Assembly (NCBI GenBank): GCA_049472395.1
Contig: JBLIRR010000024.1
Location: forward strand, 1 to 64,000
DNA length: 64,000 nucleotides
Reading direction: 5' to 3'
From: JBLIRR01 sp049472395
Lineage (GTDB): Bacteria > SZUA-182 > DTGQ01 > JBLIRR01
Position numbers and translations under genes: made by a program. The first letter of the stretch is position 1. Each line of letters opens with the position of its first letter. Positions 1-8,634 of the stretch are shown piece after piece. The notes under the pieces are model-generated. The model ran no database searches and was not told the origin of the DNA. It saw nothing but the letters and a program-made list of their open reading frames with translations.

Positions 1-85
1 GCTCCGCGGCTTCTTGAACCATGGATTAGCTCTGAGCACTCGTTCCTCGACTCAGAGCTAATCCTTTATTTGTTAGCCGGCTTTT
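1..85 (-). other. Partial attC recombination site of integron cassette 2
   Basis: On the minus strand, eight bases after the stop of the 86-802 gene, lies a core-like heptamer GGCTAAC (72-78). It is followed by a perfect 14-bp inverted repeat, 23-36 against 51-64. This order (core site directly after a cassette gene, then an internal palindrome) is what an attC site shows. The outer GTTRRRY half would lie left of base 1, so the site is incomplete here. The second base of the heptamer deviates from RYYYAAC. Read on the plus strand, the palindrome followed by a short T-rich stretch could instead be a terminator. Confidence 0.55.
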
Positions 86-802
86 TCACTGGTGGACCTT
101 AAATTCCTTTAGAACAAGATGATCCAGTGTGATTCCATACTCCAAAAACTTTGGTCGAAGTTTCACGACAATTTCTTCTTGTAGATTAAGCCTTTTTGAA
201 CGAGCTTCAGTAATTGTGATGGGCTCAAGGAAAGCAATCACAGCTGCTTCAGCAATAGGATAAAGAGCTTCCTGAGCAGAACCACGATCGCCAGATTTAA
301 CCACGACAAGCGCTGCATTTTCTTCGGTGACACTTGTCGTGACTGCAAATTCAACGGTTGCCACAGTGCCATCTGCAAAGGTCACAGTTGGTGCAGGGAA
401 AGGCAACGCACCCTCTTTATGGAGCTGCTTCTCTCTAACTTTTGGTGGAATCGAGTATGAAGTTACTTCAGGTGCGAGCCAATGAACGAGATTTTGCGGC
501 CATGCGAAGAATACACACATGAACAAACAGAAGGTGGTCAACATCAGCATTACGAGAGTGAACCATGTCAATACCATCGCGGGAGCTCGCAATTTCTTTC
601 CTGACAGCCCAGCAACGCTCGCGAAGACAACAAGCAAAGCCATACCGATGAACACAATCAGACCACCAAATAAGGCGATGCGGTAGTCGATGGAAAAACT
701 GCCAATGATAGCAACGACCGCTACGATTCCAGCGATACCGAGAGCATATTTGACGGCTGGAACAGCTTTGATGGAGTTCTTCAATACTTGTTGTGGCTGC
801 AA
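86..802 (-). CDS. Integron cassette-encoded membrane protein with SPFH/band 7-like C-terminus
   Basis: A 238-residue protein. Three hydrophobic segments (about residues 18-38, 42-66 and 75-101) are followed by a soluble C-terminal part. Residues 148-238 look like the later half of an SPFH/prohibitin domain: a VEFAVTTSVTE beta stretch, helices carrying RSKRLNLQEEI, and a final 'L..YGI.L..L.L..' strand. SPFH proteins scaffold membrane microdomains or protease complexes, so a membrane-organising role is inferred only. The start is TTG at 800-802, chosen because AGAGGAAAGG lies just upstream. The gene sits between two attC-like sites and so is cassette 2 of the integron. No homologue was recognised at full length. 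Confidence 0.7.
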   Translation of the reverse strand: MQPQQVLKNSIKAVPAVKYALGIAGIVAVVAIIGSFSIDYRIALFGGLIVFIGMALLVVFASVAGLSGKKLRAPAMVLTWFTLVMLMLTTFCLFMCVFFAWPQNLVHWLAPEVTSYSIPPKVREKQLHKEGALPFPAPTVTFADGTVATVEFAVTTSVTEENAALVVVKSGDRGSAQEALYPIAEAAVIAFLEPITITEARSKRLNLQEEIVVKLRPKFLEYGITLDHLVLKEFKVHQ

Positions 803-818
803 AACCTTTCCTCTCGAA

Positions 819-951
819 GGCTAACGTCAAAGCTAACTTGCAGAAACAAAAAAGAAAATGTTAGCTCTGGCTGTTTAAATATTCTAGCATAATATATTAT
901 AAATAGCCAAAATAGTGTGCGGTTTCTGTCAAGTTGAGCTTTTTGTTAGAT
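819..951 (-). other. attC recombination site of integron cassette 1 (133 bp)
   Basis: On the minus strand, ATCTAAC (945-951, matching RYYYAAC) opens the site and GTTAGCC (819-825, one mismatch to GTTRRRY) closes it. The flanking arms form an imperfect palindrome: the complement of the first arm, GTTTCTGTCAAGTTGAGC, pairs with GTTTCTGCAAGTTAGC, which lacks single bases. Such unpaired bases are the usual extrahelical bases of attC. The internal spacer is AT-rich and also partly self-complementary. The site lies between the 999-1337 gene and the 86-802 gene, as expected between adjacent cassettes, and its length is within the known attC range. Confidence 0.8.
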
Positions 952-998
952 GATTTATATATCTATCTCAATATGTAACGGATTGTCTTAAAACATTT

Positions 999-1337
999 TT
1001 ATTTCCATTTACGTTTTATTAATGTTTCATCAATATTTATATCTAAATCACGATAAAAGCCTCCAAATCCTCCTTTAATATACAAACCTGGAACTATATC
1101 TTTACGATAAGGATTGACTATTATTGGTATCAGCTCAACATCAACCATTATTGGTGAATTTACTGATGGTTGTTCCATTGATAGCTCTCCAAGAATTCTG
1201 TAAGTCCCGACAGTCACACCAACAAGATAAGACCGTAAGATCAAAAATACAACCACAAAGCATAAACAAATTGAAACAATGAATCGCTTTTTGTACTTAA
1301 GTATCATTATATCATCTAATGTATGTTCAGTGGCCAA
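999..1337 (-). CDS. Integron cassette 1: hypothetical single-pass membrane protein
   Basis: A 112-residue protein with one strong transmembrane segment near residues 18-40 (FIVSICLCFVVVFLILRSYL), preceded by positively charged residues. The remaining 70 residues should be outside the cytoplasm. I do not recognise a family. The listed start is TTG; an internal ATG 10 codons in (IMILKYKK) is also possible, and neither has a strong ribosome binding site, as is common for cassette genes. It is the first gene beside intI, read away from it, and is followed by the attC at 819-951. The sequence is very AT-rich, unlike cassette 2, which suits independent origins of cassettes. Confidence 0.6.
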   Translation of the reverse strand: MATEHTLDDIMILKYKKRFIVSICLCFVVVFLILRSYLVGVTVGTYRILGELSMEQPSVNSPIMVDVELIPIIVNPYRKDIVPGLYIKGGFGGFYRDLDINIDETLIKRKWK

Positions 1338-1465
1338 AGACGCTTAAATACTATTCATTAAGGATAAAATAATGTTTCATAGTCCTCTATAGAGATAATT
1401 ATTGCTATAATAATACGATAATAAATATGAAAAACGATAAAAAATTATCTATATTAAATCCAAAT

Positions 1466-1494
1466 TTGAATTTAGACAATTTTTTATCTATAAT
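1466..1494 (+). promoter_or_regulatory. Predicted sigma-70 promoter of intI
   Basis: TTGAAT (1466-1471), a 17-base spacer and TATAAT (1489-1494) end 48 bases before the intI start codon. This is a good match to the housekeeping consensus. I see no clear LexA box overlapping it. The 1338-1542 interval should also contain attI and the cassette promoter on the opposite strand, but I could not identify a convincing GTTRRRY attI core. Confidence 0.5.
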
Positions 1495-1542
1495 ACCATA
1501 CTAAGATATATTTTCAATAAAAAATTAATAAGGAAAATTACT

Positions 1543-2547
1543 ATGCCATACAAACGAGCACGTGCTCGTGGTATTTACATCCCTAAATCTGAAAAATTGC
1601 TTGATCAAGTAAAAGAGGTTTTACGGTACCATCACTATTCTATTCGTACGGAAGAAGCTTATATTAATTGGATTGTTAAATATATTACATTTCATAATAA
1701 AAAACACCCTAAAGAGATGGGCAAAAATGAAATTGAATCCTTTCTTTCTCATTTAGCAATGAATCTTCATGTTTCCAAATCAACGCAAGATCAAGCATTT
1801 AATTCTCTAATGTTTCTTTATAATTATGTATTGTTTATCCCTGTCCACGATGAAATACAAGCTAGCCGTTCGAAGAGACGAAAAAGAATCCCTACTGTTT
1901 TAACTCCAGATGAAATAAAAAAACTGTTTCACTATTTACAAGGTACCCATTTATTTATGTGCCAATTAATGTATGCCTCCGGGCTGAGAAATATGGAACT
2001 CACGAGGCTGAGGATTCATGATCTTGATTTTAACAACCATTTGATCATAGTTCGAGATGGGAAGGGAAACGTAGATCGGACAACTCTTTTCCCTCACCAG
2101 CTCCATCCTTTCATGGAACAACACTTAGATAAGGTTAAGAGCCTTCACGAGCATGACCTCGCCAATGGATTTGGGGAGGTTTATCTTCCTTACGCACTTG
2201 AACGAAAATTTCCTCATGCAAATAAATCTTGGATATGGCAATATGTATTCCCATCTAAGACTATTTCTCGGGATCCACGCTCCGGTGCAATGAGAAGACA
2301 TCATATCCATGAAAATACAATGAAAAAAATCCTTTCTAAGGCCAATTACTACGCAAAAATCCCAAAAAGAATTTCTCCACATGTCTTACGGCATTCCTTT
2401 GCAACCCGATTATTAGAAAAAGGTATGGATATTCGATCTGTTCAAGAGCTCTTAGGCCATAAAGATGTTTCAACAACTCAAATTTATACCCATGTAATGA
2501 ATAAAAAATACCAAAATTATATGAATCCTCTTGAAGATATTATGTAA
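1543..2547 (+). CDS. intI: Integron integrase IntI (tyrosine recombinase)
   Basis: A 334-residue site-specific tyrosine recombinase that inserts and excises gene cassettes at attI and attC. The N-terminal SAM-like core-binding domain (about 18-105) contains EVLRYHHYSIRTEEAY. Catalytic residues are visible: R149 (SGLRN), H280 and R283 (HVLRHSFATRLL), H306 (LGHKDVS) and nucleophile Y315. It carries the IntI-specific extra domain between motifs II and III, at about 195-255 (LHEHDLANGFGEVYLPYALE, then WQYVFPS and RSGAMRRHH), which separates IntI from XerC/D. The start ATG has AAGGAAA upstream. It is divergent from the cassettes at 999-1337 and 86-802, the classical integron layout. The sequence looks intact, so the integron may be active. 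Confidence 0.95.
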   Translation: MPYKRARARGIYIPKSEKLLDQVKEVLRYHHYSIRTEEAYINWIVKYITFHNKKHPKEMGKNEIESFLSHLAMNLHVSKSTQDQAFNSLMFLYNYVLFIPVHDEIQASRSKRRKRIPTVLTPDEIKKLFHYLQGTHLFMCQLMYASGLRNMELTRLRIHDLDFNNHLIIVRDGKGNVDRTTLFPHQLHPFMEQHLDKVKSLHEHDLANGFGEVYLPYALERKFPHANKSWIWQYVFPSKTISRDPRSGAMRRHHIHENTMKKILSKANYYAKIPKRISPHVLRHSFATRLLEKGMDIRSVQELLGHKDVSTTQIYTHVMNKKYQNYMNPLEDIM

Positions 2548-2843
2548 TTTATTTTTTAATACTCGTGTGATATGAAATTGATAATTTTACATAGCTCCGC
2601 TCTGTCGCTTTCATTTCAACAGTCTATAAGTCTTCCCAGATATCTTGAAAATCCTAATAATATTCCGAAGCTCAATTATTATTTCCATCAATATATGAAA
2701 ACTAGTATTTAATGTCAATAGTAAAAAGTCTATATCTCTGAATAATATATTTTTTATATATATACTTTTAAATTCTTATTGATTTCGCTATATAATCGCA
2801 GTGGCTTTGGTCATAAATGGATACGATGATATATACTAAGGGA
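2548..2843. other. AT-rich intergenic stretch, nothing recognised
   Basis: Between intI and the Fe-S pseudogene. I see no open reading frame, clear terminator or attC-like site here. The AT content is high. Confidence 0.5.
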
Positions 2844-3248
2844 CTAAAAAAGTGGCGTACACGCCCTTATTTCGGTATCCCCGTTAAGAAGTGCAAGGGC
2901 AAAGGCCATACACGTCGGATAACAGCATAGGCCACAACCGGTTTTTTTAGGTAATAGATTTAAAATCATGATGGCTGTGGGAGGATTATATGGCGTATTA
3001 TCAGGGGTAATATTATCTTTCTCGGTTTCAACCTTACGGATGAGCTCAATTACCTTCGCGGCTCCTGCGCGTGCAGCTTCATCATCATCAAACCCATAAA
3101 TGCGGATAATATTTTTCTAAATAATGACTCGATGTCCTTGCCAGTCGAACTTTAAATATGGAATATTAATCCAGTATTGAGTCTTTTCCAGGGCAGCATT
3201 TAAATAGGGAAGCAAGGATGACAAATCTACATCCAAATGCAAGATTCA
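2844..3248 (-). pseudogene. Broken (Fe-S)-cluster domain protein (CGxC..PTC motif)
   Basis: Conceptual minus-strand translation from 3245 reads ILHLDVDLSSLLPYLNAALE, continues to a stop TAG at 3117-3119, and then resumes in the same frame with IRIYGFDDDEAARAGA. It ends in the cluster motif CGLCCYPTCMAFALALLNGD and a fourth Cys before the stop at 2844-2846. The 'CGxC-x3/4-TCxxFA' pattern is that of the small 4Fe-4S domain (PF04060 type) found in corrinoid Fe-S proteins and in short stand-alone Fe-S proteins. A second in-frame stop (3246-3248) and no start lie upstream, so the N-terminus is gone. It is a decayed copy; neighbouring genes give no functional hint. Confidence 0.75.
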
Positions 3249-3313
3249 CAAAGGGTGATGAGTGATTACAGAATTATTTCCATAGCCTATTCGGATACTC
3301 TTTTATAGAGACT

Positions 3314-5197
3314 TTAAAGAGACTTTAAAAAACACCCGATATCGTTCTTTGTTTCATCGTCATTTTCTCCTCCATTTACTGTGTCACCTGATAAATAAGA
3401 ATCTGACTCACTATAGCCAATAGTTCCCGTGCATATAATGAGACCATTCATCACTCCATCCATATCTTCCTTCCCTCCATCTTCTAAATAAAGGGACGCG
3501 GTTTTCCCCTCAAATGAAACAATAGAGCTCTCTGCTTCCTTGTTCCTTCCACCAGCTGAGGTAAACCGATACCATTTGGCCCCCTGAGGAATATTTTCTG
3601 AAAAATGAAGGGTAACCAGGCCAGAAGTTGCATCATCAATTAATTTGATACGAAATGATATTATTCCACAATGGATCTTATTCGGCTTATTTATCATATC
3701 AATCAAGAGTGCAGGATCGATTGATTCAATGTATTCAATAGAATGGACATTTGAGGCACCATTATAGCTCAGGCCGATAAGTGCCTGTGTCCCTTCACTT
3801 TCATCTTTTACCACTTTTATATTCTTCTGTATACTATCCCTTATGCCATCTAGATTAATATCAACAGTTCCATCAACTTCATCGTTGTCCTCAATACCAT
3901 TTTCGTTAAGATCCCTTCCGAATAATCCCGTGTGAAAATACTGTGGATCGCTCCATGAAAAAGACTCAGTCATTCGATCGAAATAACGGATTCTCCACAT
4001 ATATGTCATACCTTCACTGAGAATATTTCTTGGCACCTCCAATGAATGAAAATCTGTCGTATCCTTTCTTTGAAATACACAGAGATCATCATTTTCTCGA
4101 ACAATCTGCCACTCAATCATTTGGAAAAGTTGCTGATTAGAAAGAAGCGGGTCCCAATTAACTTCCAGCACCGGTGTTAAGGAGATATCAGTGGTGCCAT
4201 CCGAAGGGTTCATGATAAAAACGGAAATAGTCACCTGCTCCTGCGCTGTCACACCCCCTTCAAATTCAATGACAAGCTGCACGGTAAATTCTCCGGAAGA
4301 AGTGAAAGTATGTGTAAGGGGAGGAGCATGCGTACTGAGGGTGTCGTCGCCAAAATTCCATTCATAGGAGGTGATATGCTCTGATTCTATTGTACTCTCC
4401 AAAGAAAAAGTCACGTTAAGAGGCGCTTTGCCAGACATGGGTTCTCCCTGAAGAGAAATTTTTAAAGGTTGAACCTGAGGTTGTTGAGTATACTGGTATC
4501 TTACACCCACAGCATTAAGGTCAAATCCTGCACTTCCAACTGTAGGATACGGATCATAGATTACATTCCCGTCAGAATCGAAGGAGGCCCCATCTCCAAC
4601 AATATCGATAATCCGTATATGGGTAATCCTTCTAATATCCAACCCCGAAATGCCTTCAAGCTCTGCGAGGTCAAAGGGTGTTCCATATCCCTGTCTATAC
4701 TTTCCTGCAAATCCATCAATATTTGTCGGGTCAACTAATCCGAATCCATTAACCGGCTTTGAGGTTCGAGAGTCATTCTCAAAGCGAAAAAATAATACCC
4801 CATCTGAGGACACTTCCACATAGGCCAATTCAAGGAAATAATCACTAAATCCATTTTCAAAAATGGCGAAATCCCACCCCCCTCCATTCGCTACCGGCAG
4901 ATCAAAGGTTAAAGTAATCGAGCCGCCCCGGCCGAGGGCGACAATATCGTATAAATCATTTGCTGCTTTCCCTCCAAGGGCCCGGGTGGGATCTTGCCAT
5001 TCGCTCTCTACGCCTGTTCCCGGAGAATAATCTTTCCACCCGGAAGCCCATGCTATTAATGAAGAATCATTGTATGATACTGCCTCAGAGCCCTCTTTTC
5101 CTACTGCCGGGGCATAGGGACCCGCACTAATGCCAAGAGGCATGAAAACATCGGCTATAATGTAAAGCAGCGCACCTATAAAGAGTATCTTTTTCAT
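3314..5197 (-). CDS. Exported PKD-domain cell-surface protein of the cobalamin operon
   Basis: A 627-residue protein with an N-terminal signal peptide (residues 1-25). Residues about 27-230 form a beta-rich domain (GGGWDFAIFENGFSD, FDLAELEG, GFDLNAVGVRY) of a kind often annotated just 'cell surface protein' beside B12 receptors. A PKD domain follows (about 245-335, SYEWNFGDD). A fibronectin-like segment (about 340-425) and a calcium-loop-like stretch (DLNENGIEDNDEVDGT, about 430-450) come next, then a C-terminal beta domain. It is the last gene of the riboswitch operon, 22 bases after btuB. I infer a role in capturing cobalamin or corrinoids at the surface; this is from context, not from a catalytic motif. 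No membrane anchor is obvious at the C-terminus. Confidence 0.75.
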   Translation of the reverse strand: MKKILFIGALLYIIADVFMPLGISAGPYAPAVGKEGSEAVSYNDSSLIAWASGWKDYSPGTGVESEWQDPTRALGGKAANDLYDIVALGRGGSITLTFDLPVANGGGWDFAIFENGFSDYFLELAYVEVSSDGVLFFRFENDSRTSKPVNGFGLVDPTNIDGFAGKYRQGYGTPFDLAELEGISGLDIRRITHIRIIDIVGDGASFDSDGNVIYDPYPTVGSAGFDLNAVGVRYQYTQQPQVQPLKISLQGEPMSGKAPLNVTFSLESTIESEHITSYEWNFGDDTLSTHAPPLTHTFTSSGEFTVQLVIEFEGGVTAQEQVTISVFIMNPSDGTTDISLTPVLEVNWDPLLSNQQLFQMIEWQIVRENDDLCVFQRKDTTDFHSLEVPRNILSEGMTYMWRIRYFDRMTESFSWSDPQYFHTGLFGRDLNENGIEDNDEVDGTVDINLDGIRDSIQKNIKVVKDESEGTQALIGLSYNGASNVHSIEYIESIDPALLIDMINKPNKIHCGIISFRIKLIDDATSGLVTLHFSENIPQGAKWYRFTSAGGRNKEAESSIVSFEGKTASLYLEDGGKEDMDGVMNGLIICTGTIGYSESDSYLSGDTVNGGENDDETKNDIGCFLKSL

Positions 5198-5219
5198 ACG
5201 GTATTTCCTTTTTTTATAC

Positions 5220-7205
5220 TTAAAAAATTAATTCCATGCCGGCATAGAGATTTCCTGTAGGCATGGGATAATAATTTTCACTATAGGCAGAGGTTACGTA
5301 TTTCTTATTGAAAATATTATTCACTCCAGCGTAAAACTTGAGTCTTTTACGCCTGTAGATAAGCTTCGTATCTACAACATTATATGCTTCAAGCTTATCA
5401 TACATGGTATTGGTCACATCATTTCCATCAAAGCGTGTTCCCACATGAGTACCTGTCATGCAAAGGCTGAGCTGAGGAATGATATACCATTCACCGCCTA
5501 ATGTGGCTTTCGTTTTTGGCACAAGAGGAACATACGTATTCTCACCTTCAAAGCGGGCTTCCGTATAGGAGAAATTCCCCCACAGGGAGAGAAAATCCGT
5601 GGGATATACCCTAAAATCCGTCTCAATCCCGACACGAATAGTGGTGTCATCATAGTTTCTATTAATCTGTTCATTTGTATCCGGATCTTCGGAATAGTAA
5701 ATTTCATCCTTCGTTTTTATCCTGAAAATCGTTCCCGAAAGCTCTGCACCCTTTCCTGCCTTCCACCGGATTCCACATTCCATATGAGATCCCTTTTGAG
5801 GACTCAAATCCTCATCTCTTTCCGCAAGCTCATCCACATTCGGGCAGCGAAAACTCGTCGAATAACTGGCAAAGAACGTTGTAGAGGGAAGACCGTCATA
5901 GACAATCCCCACATCATAGACATGATGTATCCACCGTGGATTAATGGATTCCTCTTCATTTCCAAATTGATAATCTGAAAAATCCACCTCATGACGGTTA
6001 TAACGATATCCCCCATGGAGGGTGAGGTCGTGTGCGAGGGACCACTGATTAAGAAAAAAGATACCCCAATCTTTCACCCTGCTTTTTTTCTGCGACTCCT
6101 TTGAGATTTCATCCCTTCTGTAGGTCGAGCGAAAATAATCAAGACCTCCTTGAAATCGTTGTTCTTTATTAGCGACATTATATCTTTTCTCATACCCACA
6201 ATCAAAAATGAGAGAATCTTCATTGATTGTATCAATCTGCTCTTCTCTTGACCGAAGGGGTGTATATCCGATAAGGTACTCATTATCACGTGTGCGATAA
6301 CCACTATGGAGGTTAAGCACGCCTTCTTTCCCAAAGTCAATCTGGATTCCCCCCATCATGCGATGGTCTGTCACTTCACCAAAGTCCTCGGGCCGATCCG
6401 TCTCAATTCTTCTCTCATCCGAGTCGATATTTTCACTTGATACGGGCCCTGGCAATCCATATTTGTCTTGATGAAAGGAATGGGAATAGGAAAAGATAAG
6501 CGATGAAGAAAGATCAACGCTGAATCTTCCCCCAATATCCCCTTTCCTTAAAAATCCATTATCTCGATATCCTTCGGAATCAGAATATCCCGCATTGAAG
6601 GCACCATGAAATTTTCGTGTGTGTCCCTGGTATGATATCTGAGTATCGGAACTTTCATATCCTCCATAATGAATTTTCAGTAGGCCTTGCGACAATGTAT
6701 CTCCCTTTTTAGTGATGATGTTTATAACCCCTCCTACCGCTCCATCTCCATAAAGCACAGAACCAGCACCTCGGAGGATTTCAATTCGTTTAATTTGAGT
6801 AAGAGGGATCGAGGCAAAATCAGGTCCTGCCATATCCGGCGGATTGAGTTTAAAACCATCTTCCATTACTATGACGCTGCTTACCATCGTATCACCCATT
6901 CCCCGTATATCAACTGAAGCACCCTTGTCCTGCCCTGAATAACTTCGAAGAGTGATATTTGTCTCCTTTGCCAGCATATCAACCATAGTAGTGCTTGGCG
7001 CCTTCTCGATATCCTCATGGGTAATGACTGTCACATTCTTCGGTATCTTTTTAATAGGGTCCTCAATTCTCGTGGCGGTTATTACCACCTCTCCCAGTTC
7101 AAAGGCAGTATTGGGAGTGTTTTCTGAGCGGGCGTGCACAACAAAGCCTTGCACCGACACGAGGATCAAGATCGAAAGTAAAAATATACTGTGCTTATTT
7201 TTCAT
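5220..7205 (-). CDS. btuB: TonB-dependent outer membrane receptor, BtuB-like (cobalamin uptake)
   Basis: A 661-residue outer membrane receptor. A signal peptide (1-25) is followed by a TonB-box-like segment GEVVITATR (38-46). The plug domain (about 50-165) carries VDIRGMGD, IEILRGAGSVLYGDGAVGGV and INIITKKG. The rest is the 22-strand barrel, ending in the terminal Phe typical of outer membrane proteins. Such receptors import scarce ligands using TonB/ExbB/ExbD energy. The ligand is inferred to be a cobamide because the operon starts with a cobalamin riboswitch (8468-8632). It lies 77 bases after the DUF4465 gene and 22 before the PKD gene. No btuF/btuCD genes are in the window, so inner-membrane import is encoded elsewhere. 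Confidence 0.9.
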   Translation of the reverse strand: MKNKHSIFLLSILILVSVQGFVVHARSENTPNTAFELGEVVITATRIEDPIKKIPKNVTVITHEDIEKAPSTTMVDMLAKETNITLRSYSGQDKGASVDIRGMGDTMVSSVIVMEDGFKLNPPDMAGPDFASIPLTQIKRIEILRGAGSVLYGDGAVGGVINIITKKGDTLSQGLLKIHYGGYESSDTQISYQGHTRKFHGAFNAGYSDSEGYRDNGFLRKGDIGGRFSVDLSSSLIFSYSHSFHQDKYGLPGPVSSENIDSDERRIETDRPEDFGEVTDHRMMGGIQIDFGKEGVLNLHSGYRTRDNEYLIGYTPLRSREEQIDTINEDSLIFDCGYEKRYNVANKEQRFQGGLDYFRSTYRRDEISKESQKKSRVKDWGIFFLNQWSLAHDLTLHGGYRYNRHEVDFSDYQFGNEEESINPRWIHHVYDVGIVYDGLPSTTFFASYSTSFRCPNVDELAERDEDLSPQKGSHMECGIRWKAGKGAELSGTIFRIKTKDEIYYSEDPDTNEQINRNYDDTTIRVGIETDFRVYPTDFLSLWGNFSYTEARFEGENTYVPLVPKTKATLGGEWYIIPQLSLCMTGTHVGTRFDGNDVTNTMYDKLEAYNVVDTKLIYRRKRLKFYAGVNNIFNKKYVTSAYSENYYPMPTGNLYAGMELIF

Positions 7206-7282
7206 TCTCCACTCTGCACATTCCGGATTATTTTCTCCGCATTGACATACATACTATATCTGCCACCTGGAGAAGGGATACT

Positions 7283-8332
7283 CTAGTAACCAGCAATCGT
7301 AGAATAGTAAGGATTATAATAAGAATAATAATTAATCATTGTATTTTGTTGTTGGCTGTAATAATTCCAAAAGGGCTGATAGAAATAATTGGAATATGGC
7401 ACGCTCGACCAGGTGTAAACGCGCGGATTCCCGGTAACAGAGTTATTTGTATTAAAGTAAGAATAGGAATCATAATACGTTCCAAAGTAAGAGTTTCCCA
7501 TAGAGGGATAACGATCAAGATAATTGACGAGCGGTGAATTTATTCCGAAAAAGGGATACGCAATAAATGAGGAATAAGAAGGATAAGAGGAAGGATACGT
7601 ACCATAAAAATATACTGATGAATCAGGGGTATGGGAGCTTGCTTCACGCTCGTCAACAAGTATTAAATTATCCATACAAAAATACGCAGGAGTATTCATT
7701 CCCCAGTCCCCGGTATCAGACGAACTAAGAGCAAACTCAATACTTCTGACGTTCCCTAAATCGCTTAAATCAACCCATACCCAGGAATTTACTATATCTC
7801 TGTTTTCTGCCAGTAGAAACTCTACGTTACCTGTAATATTCCCTTCTGTGTCTTTTCCGGTGATTGTAAGCATGTACCAATCCCCCTCCTCAAATTTTTT
7901 CGCGAACATATCACCTTCAAGCAGAGAAAAATAGGTATAATTCGAATTAGATACATATACGCCCTCAAGTTCGGTTTCTTCTTCAAAGGTAATCGTGGGC
8001 AGTGTACCCGCAAAACTATTCATATACACAATGACATAATTATTACTCTGATCAACGCCTTGTCCTGCAATAGCGTTAAATTGAGCCTCTATGCCGCTTA
8101 CCCCTGTATCCGATCGGTTTGAGTATGCAAACCCATCCCAAGAATACCATGTCGGATCATAATTATTCGGAAAGAAGACCTCTCCGCTTGTGAATCCTCC
8201 CGATAAGTCGGAGCCATCCCAATAGGACTCTGCTGGTAAAGAAAGGTCCTCAAAAGTTACTGTCCGTGCATGTGCGGCAGCAATTCCCATCATACAAAAT
8301 AGAGACACACAGAAAATAAGTATTCTTTTCAT
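7283..8332 (-). CDS. DUF4465 exported protein with Tyr/Ser/Asn-rich tail, riboswitch-controlled
   Basis: A 349-residue exported protein with a signal peptide (1-22). Residues about 23-230 match the DUF4465 pattern (VTFEDLSLPAESYWDGSD, GFAYSN, ITGKDTEGNITGNVEFLLA, FCMDNL), a beta-sandwich family often encoded next to btuB. Residues 236-349 are a low-complexity tail dominated by Tyr, Ser, Pro, Asn and Phe, with repeated YS, YY and NYY pairs, which ordinary DUF4465 proteins do not need. It is the first gene after the cobalamin riboswitch and terminator, so its expression should be shut off by cobalamin. I infer a surface corrinoid-binding or receptor-accessory role. The tail may serve assembly or anchoring, but this is a guess. 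Confidence 0.8.
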   Translation of the reverse strand: MKRILIFCVSLFCMMGIAAAHARTVTFEDLSLPAESYWDGSDLSGGFTSGEVFFPNNYDPTWYSWDGFAYSNRSDTGVSGIEAQFNAIAGQGVDQSNNYVIVYMNSFAGTLPTITFEEETELEGVYVSNSNYTYFSLLEGDMFAKKFEEGDWYMLTITGKDTEGNITGNVEFLLAENRDIVNSWVWVDLSDLGNVRSIEFALSSSDTGDWGMNTPAYFCMDNLILVDEREASSHTPDSSVYFYGTYPSSYPSYSSFIAYPFFGINSPLVNYLDRYPSMGNSYFGTYYDSYSYFNTNNSVTGNPRVYTWSSVPYSNYFYQPFWNYYSQQQNTMINYYSYYNPYYSTIAGY

Positions 8333-8360
8333 TCTTCTTCCTCCTTTTTAGATTGATTCT

Positions 8361-8395
8361 AAAAAAAAAGCCCTACATCATAACGATGTAGGGCT
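8361..8395 (-). terminator. Intrinsic terminator between cobalamin riboswitch and operon
   Basis: A perfect 11-bp stem (8385-8395 against 8369-8379) with a 5-base loop is followed on the minus strand by nine T residues (8361-8369). It lies after the riboswitch and before the first start codon, so it is probably the expression platform that stops transcription when cobalamin is bound. Confidence 0.9.
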
Positions 8396-8467
8396 GCTCC
8401 CTGTTTTCTTTACCCGTACATTATTAATGCGAAAGCTTGTATCGCCGAAACTACTCGCATCGTATTC

Positions 8468-8632
8468 TATAGGCAGGTCTTCTGACTCTCGGCTCTTCCT
8501 ACTCTCTAAGCCTTCCCATACCTATGCGTCGGTATAGTGACATGTGATAGATTTCGTCCCCGAATACAGCGGCGGGTCCGTGTTCGCATTTAACGAACTT
8601 CCCTATTAAGGCATGCACCACCTATATCGCAT
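8468..8632 (-). ncRNA. Cobalamin (AdoCbl) riboswitch
   Basis: Minus-strand motifs appear in the right order for a cobalamin riboswitch. They are GGTGGTGCATGCC, AATAGGGAA (both near 8601-8625), the central CCCGCCGCTGTA (about 8570), and the B12-box-like end AGTCAGAAGACCTGCC (about 8472-8490). The aptamer starts right after the promoter at 8635-8663 and is followed by the terminator at 8361-8395. This supports transcriptional control of the DUF4465-btuB-PKD operon: off with cobalamin, on when it is scarce. Confidence 0.93.
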
Positions 8633-8634
8633 TC

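Noticed and set aside
23..71. Rho-independent terminator on the plus strand
   Set aside because: The palindrome fits better as the inside of an attC next to a cassette stop; no plus-strand gene is visible to terminate.
1338..1542. attI site
   Set aside because: It should be here, but no convincing GTTRRRY core could be found on the minus strand.
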